Shown: piece by piece, positions 49,821-59,077 of the stretch | Layout: each line of letters starts with the position of its first letter | Numbering within the stretch: the stretch's first letter is position 1 | Source: Candidatus Skiveiella danica | GTDB taxonomy: Bacteria; Pseudomonadota; Gammaproteobacteria; Burkholderiales; Burkholderiaceae_C | Direction: 5' to 3' | Length of the DNA stretch: 64,000 nt | Assembly: GCA_016721925.1 (NCBI GenBank) | Contig: JADKHE010000002.1 | Coordinates: 124,001-188,000, forward strand | Translations under genes and position numbers: made by a program | Notes under the pieces: generated by a model | What the model was told of the DNA's origin: nothing | Databases searched by the model: none | The model's input: the letters and a program-made list of their open reading frames with translations, nothing else

Positions 49821-51298
49821 CAGGATTCCCCATGGTTTTGCAATCTCGGCTGGTCTGGACAACGACGCTGGCCGCGCTGCTGGTGCTTGCCGGTTGCGCC
49901 AGCCGCCCGGTCAACCCGCCGATGACGCAGGTCGACCCGAATGGCGGGTACACCTTCCAGACGCGCCAGAAGCACTTCAAGAGCCGGGACACCCTGGTCG
50001 TCCTGGCCTTTTCGGGCGGTGGCACCCGGGCCGCTGCGTTCTCCTATGGCGCATTGGAGTTTCTGCGACGCACCGAGGTCGCAGCGCCGGACGGCACCAA
50101 GCTTCGTCTGCTCGATGCCGTCGACATGATCACCGGTGTGTCGGGCGGCAGCTTCACGGCGCTGGCCTACGGTCTGTATGGCGACAAGCTGTTTGCGGAC
50201 TACGAGCAGCGCTTTCTCAAGCGAAACGTGCAGGGCGAACTGCTTTCACGGGCGGCAAGCCCCGGTCATTGGGCCGACTACATCGGGGGCACGGCCGGGC
50301 GATCCGAACTCGCGGCGAACTACTACGACGAGATCCTGTTCAACGGCGCCACGTTTGGCGACCTTGATCGGGGCGATGGTCCCTACATCGTGGCGTCAGC
50401 CACCGACATCTCGACGGGCAGCCGCATCCCCTTCAGCCAGTCCGTCTTCAACCTGATGTGCACGGACCTCAATGCCATCCGCCTGGCGCGCGCGGCATCA
50501 GCTTCGTCGGCCGTACCGGTGGTGCTGTCGACCGTGACCCTCAACAACTACGGCGGCACCTGCAACGCCGACGTGCCGGCCTGGGTCAAGATGTTCACGC
50601 AGTCGGACAATCCCCCGCGGCCCGCTGCGCGGGCAATCCGGGAGCTGAATGAGGGCCAGGCCCTGGCCGATGGCGTGAACCGGCCGTATATCCACCTGGT
50701 CGACGGCGGCATCTCCGACAACGTGGGCATGCGCGGCGTGCTCGATGCCTTGCAGTTGCTCGAAGCCTTGCATGCGGCCGGCGTACCGACGCCGCTGGAC
50801 CATGTGAAGCGAATCGTCGTGCTGGTGGTCAACTCGCTGTCGTCGCCCCCCACCAACTGGGACCAATCGGAAAAGGGGCCAGGCATGGTGGACGTGCTGT
50901 TGAAATCCAGCGGTGTGCCGATCGACCACTATTCCTACGAGGCGGTTGAGTTGTTGAAAGACATCTCGGCGCGCTGGGATACCGCGCGCCATCTCCGGGA
51001 CCTGGCCGGGTGTACTACCAACAAGGACGCACCGGTCTGCGCCGCGATCCGTGTTCCGCAGGCGAAGGTCTACGCCATCGACGTGTCGTTTCCGGCACTG
51101 AAGGACCCGACCGAGCGGGCCTATCTGAACGACCAGCCCACCAGCTTTGCCTTGCCGGCCGAGGCGGTGGACCGGCTGCGCGCCGCAGCGGGCACGATCA
51201 TCGGCGCGTCGCCCGAATTCCAGCGGCTGTTGAAGGACGCCGGCGTGAAAGTCGTCAGCCAGCCGGCCGCAGCCGGTGCCGTGACTGCCGCACCTTGA
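49817..51298 (+). CDS. Patatin-like phospholipase lipoprotein
   Basis: 493 residues. Lipobox VLAGC near residue 27, so lipid-anchored. Patatin motifs: oxyanion GGGTRAAAFSYGAL, nucleophile GVSGGSF (Ser of GxSxG) and DGG dyad in HLVDGGISDNVG. Hydrolyses acyl-lipid esters, probably of envelope phospholipids. Translationally coupled to the large MscS channel, an unusual pairing that links membrane tension to lipid turnover. Confidence 0.87.
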   Translation: MTGFPMVLQSRLVWTTTLAALLVLAGCASRPVNPPMTQVDPNGGYTFQTRQKHFKSRDTLVVLAFSGGGTRAAAFSYGALEFLRRTEVAAPDGTKLRLLDAVDMITGVSGGSFTALAYGLYGDKLFADYEQRFLKRNVQGELLSRAASPGHWADYIGGTAGRSELAANYYDEILFNGATFGDLDRGDGPYIVASATDISTGSRIPFSQSVFNLMCTDLNAIRLARAASASSAVPVVLSTVTLNNYGGTCNADVPAWVKMFTQSDNPPRPAARAIRELNEGQALADGVNRPYIHLVDGGISDNVGMRGVLDALQLLEALHAAGVPTPLDHVKRIVVLVVNSLSSPPTNWDQSEKGPGMVDVLLKSSGVPIDHYSYEAVELLKDISARWDTARHLRDLAGCTTNKDAPVCAAIRVPQAKVYAIDVSFPALKDPTERAYLNDQPTSFALPAEAVDRLRAAAGTIIGASPEFQRLLKDAGVKVVSQPAAAGAVTAAP

Positions 51299-51414
51299 AA
51301 GGCGATGGCGCCGCGGCATGGCTCCGGTGGCCGGGACGGTACCAAAGGATTGGATGGCCGGCAAAGGCGGATCAGAGTCGCAGAGCGCTGCTGTCAATAT
51401 GCATGATAATTCAT

Positions 51415-51426
51415 GACCAATCGGTC
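51415..51426. promoter_or_regulatory. Possible TetR/PaaR-type operator upstream of paaZ
   Basis: GACCAATCGGTC, a 12-base dyad with one mismatched pair, next to a TGATAAT -10-like element at 51404-51410. PaaR sites in related bacteria have ACCGACCGN-type arms; the match is partial. Confidence 0.4.
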
Positions 51427-51475
51427 GATTAATGCCGCCCAGTGCCTGTTTTCTTGACCCAACCTATCCCCAGAC

Positions 51476-53521
51476 ATGACCACTCTTCTCCAAAGTTTCA
51501 TCGGCGGCCGCTGGATCGGCGCGCAGCCGGCCCAGGCCCTGCGCAGCGCCATCAATGGCGAGACCGTGGCCCACACCCATGCGGAAGCGCTCGACTTTGG
51601 CGAGGCGGTGGACTACGCCCGCCGCGTGGGCCTGCCGGGGCTGCTGGCGCTGGATTTCCAGCAGCGCGCCGCGCGCCTGAAGGCGCTGGCCAAGTACCTG
51701 GGCGAGCGCAAGGAAGAGCTCTACGCCATCTCGGCCCACACCGGCGCCACGCGGGTGGACGGCTGGATCGACATCGAAGGCGGCTCCGGCACACTGTTTT
51801 CCTACGCCAACGTGGGCGCGGGCGAGCTGCCCAGCGGCAACCTGATACACGAAGGCCCGGCGCTGAACCTGGGCAAGAAGGGGCTGTTCGGCGGCACGCA
51901 CATCCTGGTGCCGCGCGGCGGTGTGGCGGTGCACATCAACGCCTTCAACTTCCCCATCTGGGGCCTGCTGGAAAAGTTCGCGCCCAGCTTTCTGGCCGGC
52001 ATGCCGTGCATCGGCAAGCCGGCCACCGCCACCAGCTACCTGACCGAGGCGATGGTGCGCATCGTCAACGAATCCGGCATCCTGCCGGCCGGCGCGCTGC
52101 AGTTGGTGATCGGCTCCACCGGCGACCTGCTGGACCGCCTGGACGGGCGCGACGTGGTCACCTTCACCGGCTCGGCCGACACCGCGGCCAAGCTGCGCGT
52201 GCACCCGAACGTGGTGCGCCACAGCATCCCGTTCAACGCCGAGGCCGACTCGCTGAACTGCGCCATCCTGGCGCCCGAGGTCACGCCGGACGACGAAGAG
52301 TTCGACCTGTTCGTGAAGGAAGTGGTGCGCGAGATGACGGTCAAGGCCGGCCAGAAGTGCACCGCCATCCGCCGCGCCATCGTGCCGCGCCAGCATCTGG
52401 ACGCGGTGGCCGAGCGCATTGCCGCGCGGCTGGCCAAGGTGGTGGTGGGCGACCCCTCGGTGGAAGGCGTGAAGATGGGCGCGCTGGCCTCGCACGCGCA
52501 GCAGGCCGACGTGGCCGAGCGCGTGGCGCTGCTGCGCCAGGACGCGGAAGTGGTCTACGGCGGCGGCGCGGGCTTTGCCCCGGTGGGCGAGGGCACGGCG
52601 AACGGCGCCTTCTTCCCGCCCACGCTGCTGTTGGCGCGCAACCCGCTGGCCAACAGCGCGGTGCACGACGTGGAGGCCTTCGGCCCGGTCAGCACGCTGA
52701 TGCCGTATGACGGGGTGGAAGAAGCCTTGCAGCTGGCTGCGCGCGGGCAGGGCAGCCTAGTGTGCTCCCTGGTGACGAAAAGCCCCGAAACCGCGGCGAC
52801 CATGGTGCCGGCGCTGGCTGCGCTGCATGGCCGCGTGCATGTGCTGGACCGCGAATCCGCGCCCGAGTCCACCGGCCACGGCTCGCCGCTGCCGGTGCTC
52901 AAGCACGGCGGCCCGGGCCGCGCGGGTGGCGGCGAAGAGCTGGGTGGGTTGCGCGCCGTCACCCACCTGCTGCAGCGCGCGGCCGTGCAGGGCTCGCCCA
53001 CCATGCTCACGGCCGTGACGCGCGAATACGTGCGCGGTGGCAAGGTCACCGAGACTGGCGTGCACCCCTTCCGCCGCCACTTCGAGGAGATCCAGATCGG
53101 CGAGTCGCTGCTGACCGCCAGCCGCGTGATCCGCGACGAAGATGTGCACGCCTTCGGCCACCTGACCGGCGACATGTTCTACATGCACTTTGACGACGAA
53201 GCCGCCAAGGCCTCACCCTTCGGCCAGCGCATTGCGCACGGCTACCTGGTGCTGTCGGATGCGGCCGGCCTGTTCGTCGTGGCCGAGCCCGGCCCTGTGC
53301 TGGCCAACTACGGGCTGGACACGCTGCGCTTCGTCAAGCCGGTGGCCATCGGCGACAGCATCCAGGTGCGCCTGACCTGCAAGCGCAAGATCGACCGCAA
53401 CAAGAAAGACGCCAACGGCAACGGCCAGGGCGTGGTGGCCTGGGATGTGGAAGTGAAGAACCAGCACGGCGAGCTGGTGGCCAGCTACGACATCCTGACG
53501 CTGGTGGCGAAGAAGGGCTGA
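51476..53521 (+). CDS. paaZ: Phenylacetic acid degradation bifunctional protein PaaZ (aldehyde dehydrogenase plus enoyl-CoA hydratase)
   Basis: 681 residues, normal for PaaZ. N-terminal aldehyde dehydrogenase domain (about 1-520): NAFNFPIWGLLEKFAPSFLA, substrate-binding GQKCTAIRRAIVP with the catalytic Cys, VTFTGSADTA. C-terminal MaoC-like hotdog domain (about 540-681): DVHAFGHLTGDMFYMHFDDE and HGYLVLSDAAGLFV with the hydratase Asp/His. It opens the oxepin-CoA ring and oxidises the semialdehyde. No other paa genes are in the window. A TetR-type palindrome precedes it. Confidence 0.95.
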   Translation: MTTLLQSFIGGRWIGAQPAQALRSAINGETVAHTHAEALDFGEAVDYARRVGLPGLLALDFQQRAARLKALAKYLGERKEELYAISAHTGATRVDGWIDIEGGSGTLFSYANVGAGELPSGNLIHEGPALNLGKKGLFGGTHILVPRGGVAVHINAFNFPIWGLLEKFAPSFLAGMPCIGKPATATSYLTEAMVRIVNESGILPAGALQLVIGSTGDLLDRLDGRDVVTFTGSADTAAKLRVHPNVVRHSIPFNAEADSLNCAILAPEVTPDDEEFDLFVKEVVREMTVKAGQKCTAIRRAIVPRQHLDAVAERIAARLAKVVVGDPSVEGVKMGALASHAQQADVAERVALLRQDAEVVYGGGAGFAPVGEGTANGAFFPPTLLLARNPLANSAVHDVEAFGPVSTLMPYDGVEEALQLAARGQGSLVCSLVTKSPETAATMVPALAALHGRVHVLDRESAPESTGHGSPLPVLKHGGPGRAGGGEELGGLRAVTHLLQRAAVQGSPTMLTAVTREYVRGGKVTETGVHPFRRHFEEIQIGESLLTASRVIRDEDVHAFGHLTGDMFYMHFDDEAAKASPFGQRIAHGYLVLSDAAGLFVVAEPGPVLANYGLDTLRFVKPVAIGDSIQVRLTCKRKIDRNKKDANGNGQGVVAWDVEVKNQHGELVASYDILTLVAKKG

Positions 53522-53559
53522 AGCCCGAACCCGCCCTGAAACATCCCGGCCAGCAGGTT

Positions 53560-53640
53560 TTTCAGCTATATAAAATATAGCTAACTATGACCGTTCGACG
53601 CTGGGATAGTCCCAAAAAGGCCAAAAAATTTGGGATCTGA
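53560..53640 (-). repeat. Dispersed AT-rich element, copy I (after paaZ)
   Basis: CAGCTATATAAAATATAGCT, AACTATGACCGTTCGACGCT, GGGATAGTCCCAAAAAGGCC. AGCTATAT-AAA-ATATAGCT is itself a near-palindrome, so it may form a hairpin at the paaZ 3' end. Confidence 0.6.
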
Positions 53641-53652
53641 CAGTCCCGCGAC

Positions 53653-53913
53653 GTGCAACGCAACGCCCGCTTTCTCCGGTCCAACCCCGGCTACGTCCAC
53701 GGGAAGCCTCGCATCTGCGTCGGCATAACGGGCCTTGACCCCGACGTACGGTTTGACAAGCACAGGGCCGGAATCCAGTCGAACCGGTTTGTGCAGGAGT
53801 TCGGCTTGCGGTTGTTGCCGCCGCTCTATGCGCTGTACAACCCGCTGACCTATGACGAAGCCCGCAGCGTGGAGGTGGAACTCGGCATTGGCATGCGCGA
53901 AAGCGGCTATTGA
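53653..53913 (+). CDS. Hypothetical 86-residue fragment
   Basis: GTG start after an in-frame stop at the edge of the AT-rich element; reads RFLRSNPGYVHGKPRICVGI, TGLDPDVRFDKHRAGIQSNR, FVQEFGLRLLPPLYALYNPL and ends RESGY. No ribosome site. Might be the end of an outer-membrane or exopolysaccharide-related protein whose 5' part was lost at the element. I do not recognise it. Confidence 0.3.
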   Translation: MQRNARFLRSNPGYVHGKPRICVGITGLDPDVRFDKHRAGIQSNRFVQEFGLRLLPPLYALYNPLTYDEARSVEVELGIGMRESGY

Positions 53914-53955
53914 GGCTGGCAGGCGTAAGGACCCCGCCGCCCGCCTGCGCACGGT

Positions 53956-54921
53956 CTACGGTGTGAAGGTCAGGCTGCGAAAGGTTTGCCGCGCGGGCGA
54001 CAGTTTCTTGCATTCGACCCCTTCGACCTGCAGACCGCCGTCGTCACTGAGCAATTGCACGCTGGCCGTCTGCGGGATGGCAAACAGTGCTTCGGGTCGC
54101 AAATCCTTCAGGTCGACGCCGTTGATGGTTACGGCTGCCTCCCCCGTGCGGCCTGACCAGCGGTAAACCGCGAACGTTCCGACATCGGCCGGTGGCCCGG
54201 CCGAAATGAGGTAGCTGGAACCGACGAGATCGATGCTGCGGATGCCGCGCTGCCCCAGATCGAGTTCGATCGGTGAGCCCAGGCGCGCCCGCTCGCCCTG
54301 GACCACGCCGGCGGGATTGCGCAGCGGGATGAGCAGCGCGCGCCCCTGGGGCACTGGATTGCGCAGGCCGATCAGCAGTTGCCCGTCCGGCGTGGCCGCC
54401 AGGCCCTCGATGTTGAACCCGCCTTCGGCCTCGGCAGCCCGCTTCGCCGCCTTGCCCAGGCGATAAGGCTTGAGCTCGGGCGCATCCTTGATGTCGCGCA
54501 AAAGCCCGGCGTAGGGAGATCCGACCGGCGTGACCGTGGGCGAGCTGCCGGGCACGATGTCGGTGGCGAAGATTCGGCGTCGGCTCTGAAACGACTTTCC
54601 GTGGCTGTCACGGCCATGCGAGGTGATCCAGTAGATCCGGGAACCGATCAGGGCAGCCCCTTCGATGTCGGACTCGCCATCCGCGCGGGTGCCAAGAAAC
54701 CTGGACAGCGGCACGGTCCCTACCGCCTGGTCCTGCCCGCGCCGATAGACATGCAACGCGTTGCGTTCGTCCTCCCCGACAACAAAGTGATCGGCATCCA
54801 GCGCCACCGCCGCCGAAGCATCGCAGGGCCCGCGGTAGGCCGAGATCGGCTGTGCACCTGCCGACGCAACCCCACTGAGAAGCGCCGCCACCAGCAGCGA
54901 CCGATGAGCCCTCAATGCCAT
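53956..54921 (-). CDS. DUF3616 domain-containing exported protein
   Basis: 321 residues from ATG 54921, which gives a signal peptide (SLLVAALLSGVASAGAQ); upstream in-frame starts lack one. The body looks like a beta-propeller-type domain: DHFVVGEDERNALHVYRRGQ, SDIEGAALIGSRIYWITSHG, RRIFATDIVPG, GFNIEGLAATPDGQLLIGLR, NPVPQGRALLIPL. These are DUF3616 hallmarks. Periplasmic, role unknown. Divergent from the small exported protein that follows. Confidence 0.78.
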   Translation of the reverse strand: MALRAHRSLLVAALLSGVASAGAQPISAYRGPCDASAAVALDADHFVVGEDERNALHVYRRGQDQAVGTVPLSRFLGTRADGESDIEGAALIGSRIYWITSHGRDSHGKSFQSRRRIFATDIVPGSSPTVTPVGSPYAGLLRDIKDAPELKPYRLGKAAKRAAEAEGGFNIEGLAATPDGQLLIGLRNPVPQGRALLIPLRNPAGVVQGERARLGSPIELDLGQRGIRSIDLVGSSYLISAGPPADVGTFAVYRWSGRTGEAAVTINGVDLKDLRPEALFAIPQTASVQLLSDDGGLQVEGVECKKLSPARQTFRSLTFTP

Positions 54922-55084
54922 CTTCGTTCTCCCTTTGGGTTGTGACGCGGCCATGGTACTGCGACCGACCGGACCCCGTGGTCGGATCAAGCGCACCGCC
55001 TGGCCCAAAACGGGTACCACGACATCCGGCGACCCTGCGGCACTCCATAGAATTGGGCTCACATTCACTCAGATGGAGCCGGTG

Positions 55085-55473
55085 ATGAACCTATCTTTGA
55101 AATTCAGTTGGCGCGCAACGCTGTTGGCGGCATGCACTGTGGCCGCGCTGGCCGGCGGCGCAGCCCAGGCGCAGGACATTCCCCTGATCACCGGCGAGCA
55201 TTGGACCAAGTCCACCGAACAGAACAAGAAGGCCTACCTGGTCGGAATGACCAACATGCTGCAGGTGGAAATCGCCTATCAGGCCGGAAATACCCCCCTG
55301 AATCGCAGACCGTCGTGCCGCGGTTCGCCAAGGGCTTGAAGGGCCATACCCTGGACGGCGCGATCGCCAAGGTGGACGCCTGGTACGCAAAGAACCCCGG
55401 CCGCATGCAGCAGACCGTCGTTGAAACCATCTGGTTTGAGTTGGTCGCTCCCGGACTGAAGCAGAGCAAGTAA
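55085..55473 (+). pseudogene. Small exported protein, one frameshift
   Basis: Signal peptide LLAACTVAALAGGAAQAQ, then DIPLITGEHWTKSTEQNKKA, YLVGMTNMLQVEIAYQAGNT. After the C6 run (55313-55318) the frame changes and continues SQTVVPRFAKGLKGHTLDGA, IAKVDAWYAKNPGRMQQTVV, ETIWFELVAPGLKQSK. One extra C (C7) restores about 129 residues. GGAG at 55075-55078 favours ATG 55085. Unknown family, resembles small periplasmic Rap1a/Tai-like proteins in the pattern of the second half. Confidence 0.65.
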
Positions 55474-55485
55474 AGGAACTCCACC

Positions 55486-55710
55486 ATGAAAAAGAACACA
55501 GGACTTGCGCTCATCCTGGCTGCCGCCGGGCTCATCGGTTGCACCAACATGACCCCGCAACAGCAGGGCACGGTCAGCGGCGCCGCAATCGGCGCCGCAG
55601 CGGGCGCTGGCATTGCCGCAATCTCGGGCGGCAGCGGCTGGACCGGCGCGGCCATCGGTGCGGTGGCCGGCGGCGTCATAGGCAACATCAAGGGCAGCGA
55701 GGCCAAGTAG
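55486..55710 (+). CDS. Glycine-zipper lipoprotein (YMGG-like)
   Basis: 74 residues: lipobox LIGC at residue 19, then GAAIGAAAGAGIAAI and GAAIGAVAGGVIGNIKG, the double Gly-zipper. Small outer-membrane lipoproteins of this type are often stress induced. It follows the previous small exported protein by 12 bp in the same direction. Confidence 0.8.
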   Translation: MKKNTGLALILAAAGLIGCTNMTPQQQGTVSGAAIGAAAGAGIAAISGGSGWTGAAIGAVAGGVIGNIKGSEAK

Positions 55711-55727
55711 TTTTCGCTGCGGATACT

Positions 55728-55775
55728 CTTGTTCTAATAGCTATCCATCACCGATCGGCGATGGGTAGAAGACAG
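55728..55775 (-). repeat. Dispersed AT-rich element, copy J (weak)
   Basis: TAATAGCTATCCATCACC then CGATGGGTA: the ATAGCTAT, (G/C)ACC and GATGGGT blocks of the family at the right spacing, but diverged. Confidence 0.35.
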
Positions 55776-55797
55776 AAGAAGGCTATGTCTGCATTGG

Positions 55798-55985
55798 CTA
55801 TTGCGGCTGCCATCTGCCCACTGCTTCGTGCAAGCAAGCCGCCGGCGAGATGTTCTGACGGTACCGCTCGATCATGCGGCGGCAGCCGAGGTAGTTCTCA
55901 CTGTACTTGGTGGCCACCGCGTGGCAGCGGTGCATCCATTGCTTGAGGCGACTGTCATAGGCGTTGACGTTTGGGGGCGCAGTTG
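55798..55985 (-). mobile_element. IS1595-family (ISXO2-like) transposase C-terminal remnant
   Basis: Minus-strand frame reads NVNAYDSRLKQWMHRCHAVA, TKYSENYLGCRRMIERYRQN, ISPAACLHEAVGR and then stops. VNAYxSRLKxWMxRFxGVATKYLxxYLGWRR is the DDE-domain end of IS1595 transposases. No ends or the rest of the gene are visible. The remaining 55990-56240 sequence holds no gene I can support. Confidence 0.55.
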
Positions 55986-56240
55986 TTCGACATGGGGATG
56001 ACAGTGCGGGCCGGACGGTCATCGAGACTTCCGAGGGCGTCGGGTTGCGCGCGCTCATGAAGACAAGCTGGCGGCGCTCCATGCCAACCGCAGACGGGTC
56101 ATGGGCCGGCCGCATTGCCCCCCGCAACTGACCGCGTGTCGTGCCCACTTTGGGCACATCGGGCCGCACAAAAGCTCAATTTCACAGGCTCGGCTTGTAG
56201 GATCAGTACACCATCTTTTTGAGGCGAGTCCGCTCTGCCC

Positions 56241-57656
56241 ATGCCCTCCTTCGCAGTCTCGATCCGCTCGCGGGCATGCCTGGCCATGGCCTTTTTTTAC
56301 GCATGCCTGGCCAGCCTGGGCGGCGCGCTGGCAAGCCCGCTCAGCGAAGCGGAAATCGCCGACACCGCGAAGGCCGCGTTCATCTGGGGCTACCCCATGG
56401 TGGACAACTACAACGTTCTGTACAACTACGCGCTAGACCCGCGTTCACCTGAATTCAAGGCGCCACTCAACGCCATCAGCCATGCACGCAATGTGGCAGG
56501 CCCGGCCGACAAGGCCATCGTGGCGCCCAATGTGGACACCCCGTATTCCTACGCCTGGCTCGACCTGCGGGCCGAACCCATCGTGCTGTCGCTGCCCGAA
56601 TTCGAGAAGCAGCGCTATGTGTCGCTGCAGCTGATCGACAGTTACACCTACATCATTGGCTACGTCACGCCGCGCACCAACGGCCATGCCGGCGGCGATT
56701 TCATGATCGTCGGCCCGGCGTGGCAGGGCGTTGCGCCCGCCGGGATCAAGAAGGTCTTCCGGTCGCCCACGGAGCTTGCGCTGGCGTTCTACCGCACCCA
56801 GATTCTCGGCCCCGATGATCTGCGTCGGGTCCAGGCGCTGCAGGATGAATTCAAGGTCCGCACGCTGTCGGCCTACCTGGGCCAGCCAGCGCCGGCCCTA
56901 GCCCCCGCCCCCGCGCTGACACCGGTGGCGCCGCTCGATGTGCGCAAGGAGCCGACGTCCCTGCGTTTTTTCGACGTCCTGAACTGGATGCTGCAGACCA
57001 TGCCGGCCCTGCCCGGCGAGGTCGCGCTGCGCCAGCGGTTCGAGCAGATCGGCGTCGTTCCTGGCCAAGCCTTCAAGGTCGCTGACCCACGGGTCGAGGC
57101 GGCAATGATCCAGGGCATGAAGGCCGCCATGCAGGACATGGTCGAGCGCTCGCGGAACATCCGGTCTTCCGCGGAATTGTTCGGCAGCCGGGAATTCCTG
57201 AAGGACGACTACCTGACGCGCGCCGTGGCGGCCATGATCGGCATCTACGGCAACTCGGCCGACGAATACCTCGGTGTCGGCTATCAGGCCGATTCCTCAG
57301 GGCGACCCTTCGAAGGTCAATACCGATACCGCATCCGCTTCGCCCCGGACGGGCTGCCTCCCGTGGGCGCGTTCTGGTCCATCACGGCCTACACCGCCGA
57401 CCGCTTCGTGTACGCCAACGCACTCGACCGCTACAAGATCAGTTCGCTGGCGCTGCCCGAGCTGGCGCGCGATGCCGACGGCGGCATCACGCTCTATGTG
57501 CAGCACCGGTCACCAGGCGCCGGCAAGGCGGCCAACTGGCTGCCCGTTCCGGCGACCCCCTTCGGCTTGACCTTCCGGACCTACCTGCCCGGCGAGGCGA
57601 TCCGGCAAGGACGTTGGCAGGCGCCGCCGGTGATCCGACAGGAAGGCAATCCATGA
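56241..57656 (+). CDS. DUF1254/DUF1214 exported protein
   Basis: 471 residues. Signal peptide (AMAFFYACLASLGGALA), DUF1254 (AFIWGYPMVDNYNVLYNYAL, NVDTPYSYAWLDLRAEPIVL, YVSLQLIDSYTYIIGYV) and DUF1214 (VGAFWSITAYTADRFVYANA, DADGGITLYVQ, KAANWLPVPATPFGLTFRTY). Its N-terminal half is closest to that of the large DUF1254 protein at 34649. Overlaps the next DUF1254 gene by four bases (ATGA), so the two are made together. Confidence 0.83.
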   Translation: MPSFAVSIRSRACLAMAFFYACLASLGGALASPLSEAEIADTAKAAFIWGYPMVDNYNVLYNYALDPRSPEFKAPLNAISHARNVAGPADKAIVAPNVDTPYSYAWLDLRAEPIVLSLPEFEKQRYVSLQLIDSYTYIIGYVTPRTNGHAGGDFMIVGPAWQGVAPAGIKKVFRSPTELALAFYRTQILGPDDLRRVQALQDEFKVRTLSAYLGQPAPALAPAPALTPVAPLDVRKEPTSLRFFDVLNWMLQTMPALPGEVALRQRFEQIGVVPGQAFKVADPRVEAAMIQGMKAAMQDMVERSRNIRSSAELFGSREFLKDDYLTRAVAAMIGIYGNSADEYLGVGYQADSSGRPFEGQYRYRIRFAPDGLPPVGAFWSITAYTADRFVYANALDRYKISSLALPELARDADGGITLYVQHRSPGAGKAANWLPVPATPFGLTFRTYLPGEAIRQGRWQAPPVIRQEGNP

Positions 57657-59048
57657 AGACGATGATGAGTGAAAGCATGAAAAAGGAGTTCGGCCGTGCG
57701 ATGCGCGGGATCGCACTCGTGGGCGTGATCGCAGGCGCCTGTCCGCCGGGGGCCTGGGCACAACAAGCCGAAGCCCCCGGCGCGCTCGAACGGCGCGTGG
57801 ATGCGGCTTTTGAAGCCGCGTTCCCCCTGTATGAAATGGCGCGCGCACGCTTCAATGCCATGGTCAACCCGCTGAATCCCGCGCCGTCACCGGTCAACGG
57901 AACGCCGGTCAACCGGCGCAACTTGATCGACCACACGGCGCGCGATGTGACCACGCCGAACAACGACACCCTGTACTCGGCCACCTGGCTCGACCTGCAT
58001 GCCACGCCGGTGCGCATCCGGGTGCCCCGCGTCGAGGGCGGCCGCTACTGGTCGGTGGCCCTGCTGGACATTTTCACCAACAACTTCGCCATTCTGGGGC
58101 GCCAGCAGGACGGGGAAGGCCCGGTCGAGGTGACGGTGGTGGGGCCGCAGTGGGCGGGCCCGCTGCCAGGCGGACGGGTGATCCGCTCACCGAGCAACGA
58201 TGTCCAGCTGGTCGGACGCTTTCTCGTCGACGGCCCCGCGGACCTTGACGCGGTGCACCGGATCCAGGATGGCGTGCGCGTCGAACCCCTGGACCGGGCC
58301 GCGAAGACCCTGCCGCAGTGGGTGCCGGTGCGCACCAGCACCGACCCCGAAAATTTCCTGGCGGTGGTGAACGAGATGCTGTCACGCAACCCCCTTGCCG
58401 GCGACCGAGGTTTCAGCCTTTTCAAATTGGGCAGACCTGGGCGTTGGCGGCGGCGCCTTTGCATTCAACCGCACCAGCGCTGCGGTTCAGGCCGCCTGGC
58501 ACGCGCGGCTGCCGGCCCTGCATCAAGGTCTTCGCGAGGGCCTGCAGCGTGGGGCGAAAAAGGTCGACGGCTGGAGCGTACCGTCACCGGACGTGGGCGA
58601 TTTCGGGCAGAACCACAGCCTGCGCGCCGCGGTGGCATTCGGCGGCCTGAGTGCACTGCCCTCACGCGAAGCCATCTATCTCAACCTTGAAGAGGACCCG
58701 GCGACGGGCGCGCCACTGGACGGCCGGCGCCCCTGGAAACTGATCGTGCCCCCCATCGCTGCCAAGGGCTTCTGGTCAATCTCGATGTACGAGAAGGATG
58801 CCGAAGGTCGCTTGTTCTTTGCCGCCAATCCCATCGGCCGCTACTCCGTCGGCGACCGCACGCACGGCGTGCAGCGCATGCCGGACGGCAGTATCGAACT
58901 GCTGCTTCAGCACAACCCGCCGGCCGACACCCGCAACTGGCTGCCCACGCCGGCTGGCACCTTCGCAATGACGCTGCGGGTCTACGGACCATCGAAATCG
59001 ATGCTTGATGGCAAAGCCCCTCTGCCTCGCCTGATACCCGCGAACTGA
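57653..59048 (+). pseudogene. DUF1254/DUF1214 exported protein, one frameshift
   Basis: Signal peptide to about residue 36 (GIALVGVIAGACPPGAWAQ), DUF1254 region with FPLYEMARARFNAMVNPLNP, NNDTLYSATWLDLHATPVRI, YWSVALLDIFTNNFAILG; after the TTTT at 58419-58422 the frame shifts and continues NWADLGVGGGAFAFNRTSAA, AKGFWSISMYEKDAEGRLFF, PDGSIELLLQ, TRNWLPTPAGTFAMTLRVYG. One T too many explains it; repaired length about 464. Tandem with the previous gene. Confidence 0.78.
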
Positions 59049-59077
59049 TCTGTTCCCTTTCCCTTCAAGTCCACTCC

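Noticed and set aside
55990..56240. Further transposase sequence upstream of the IS1595 remnant
   Set aside because: The minus-strand frame stays open but loses any IS1595 similarity before the VNAY motif; no inverted ends seen.
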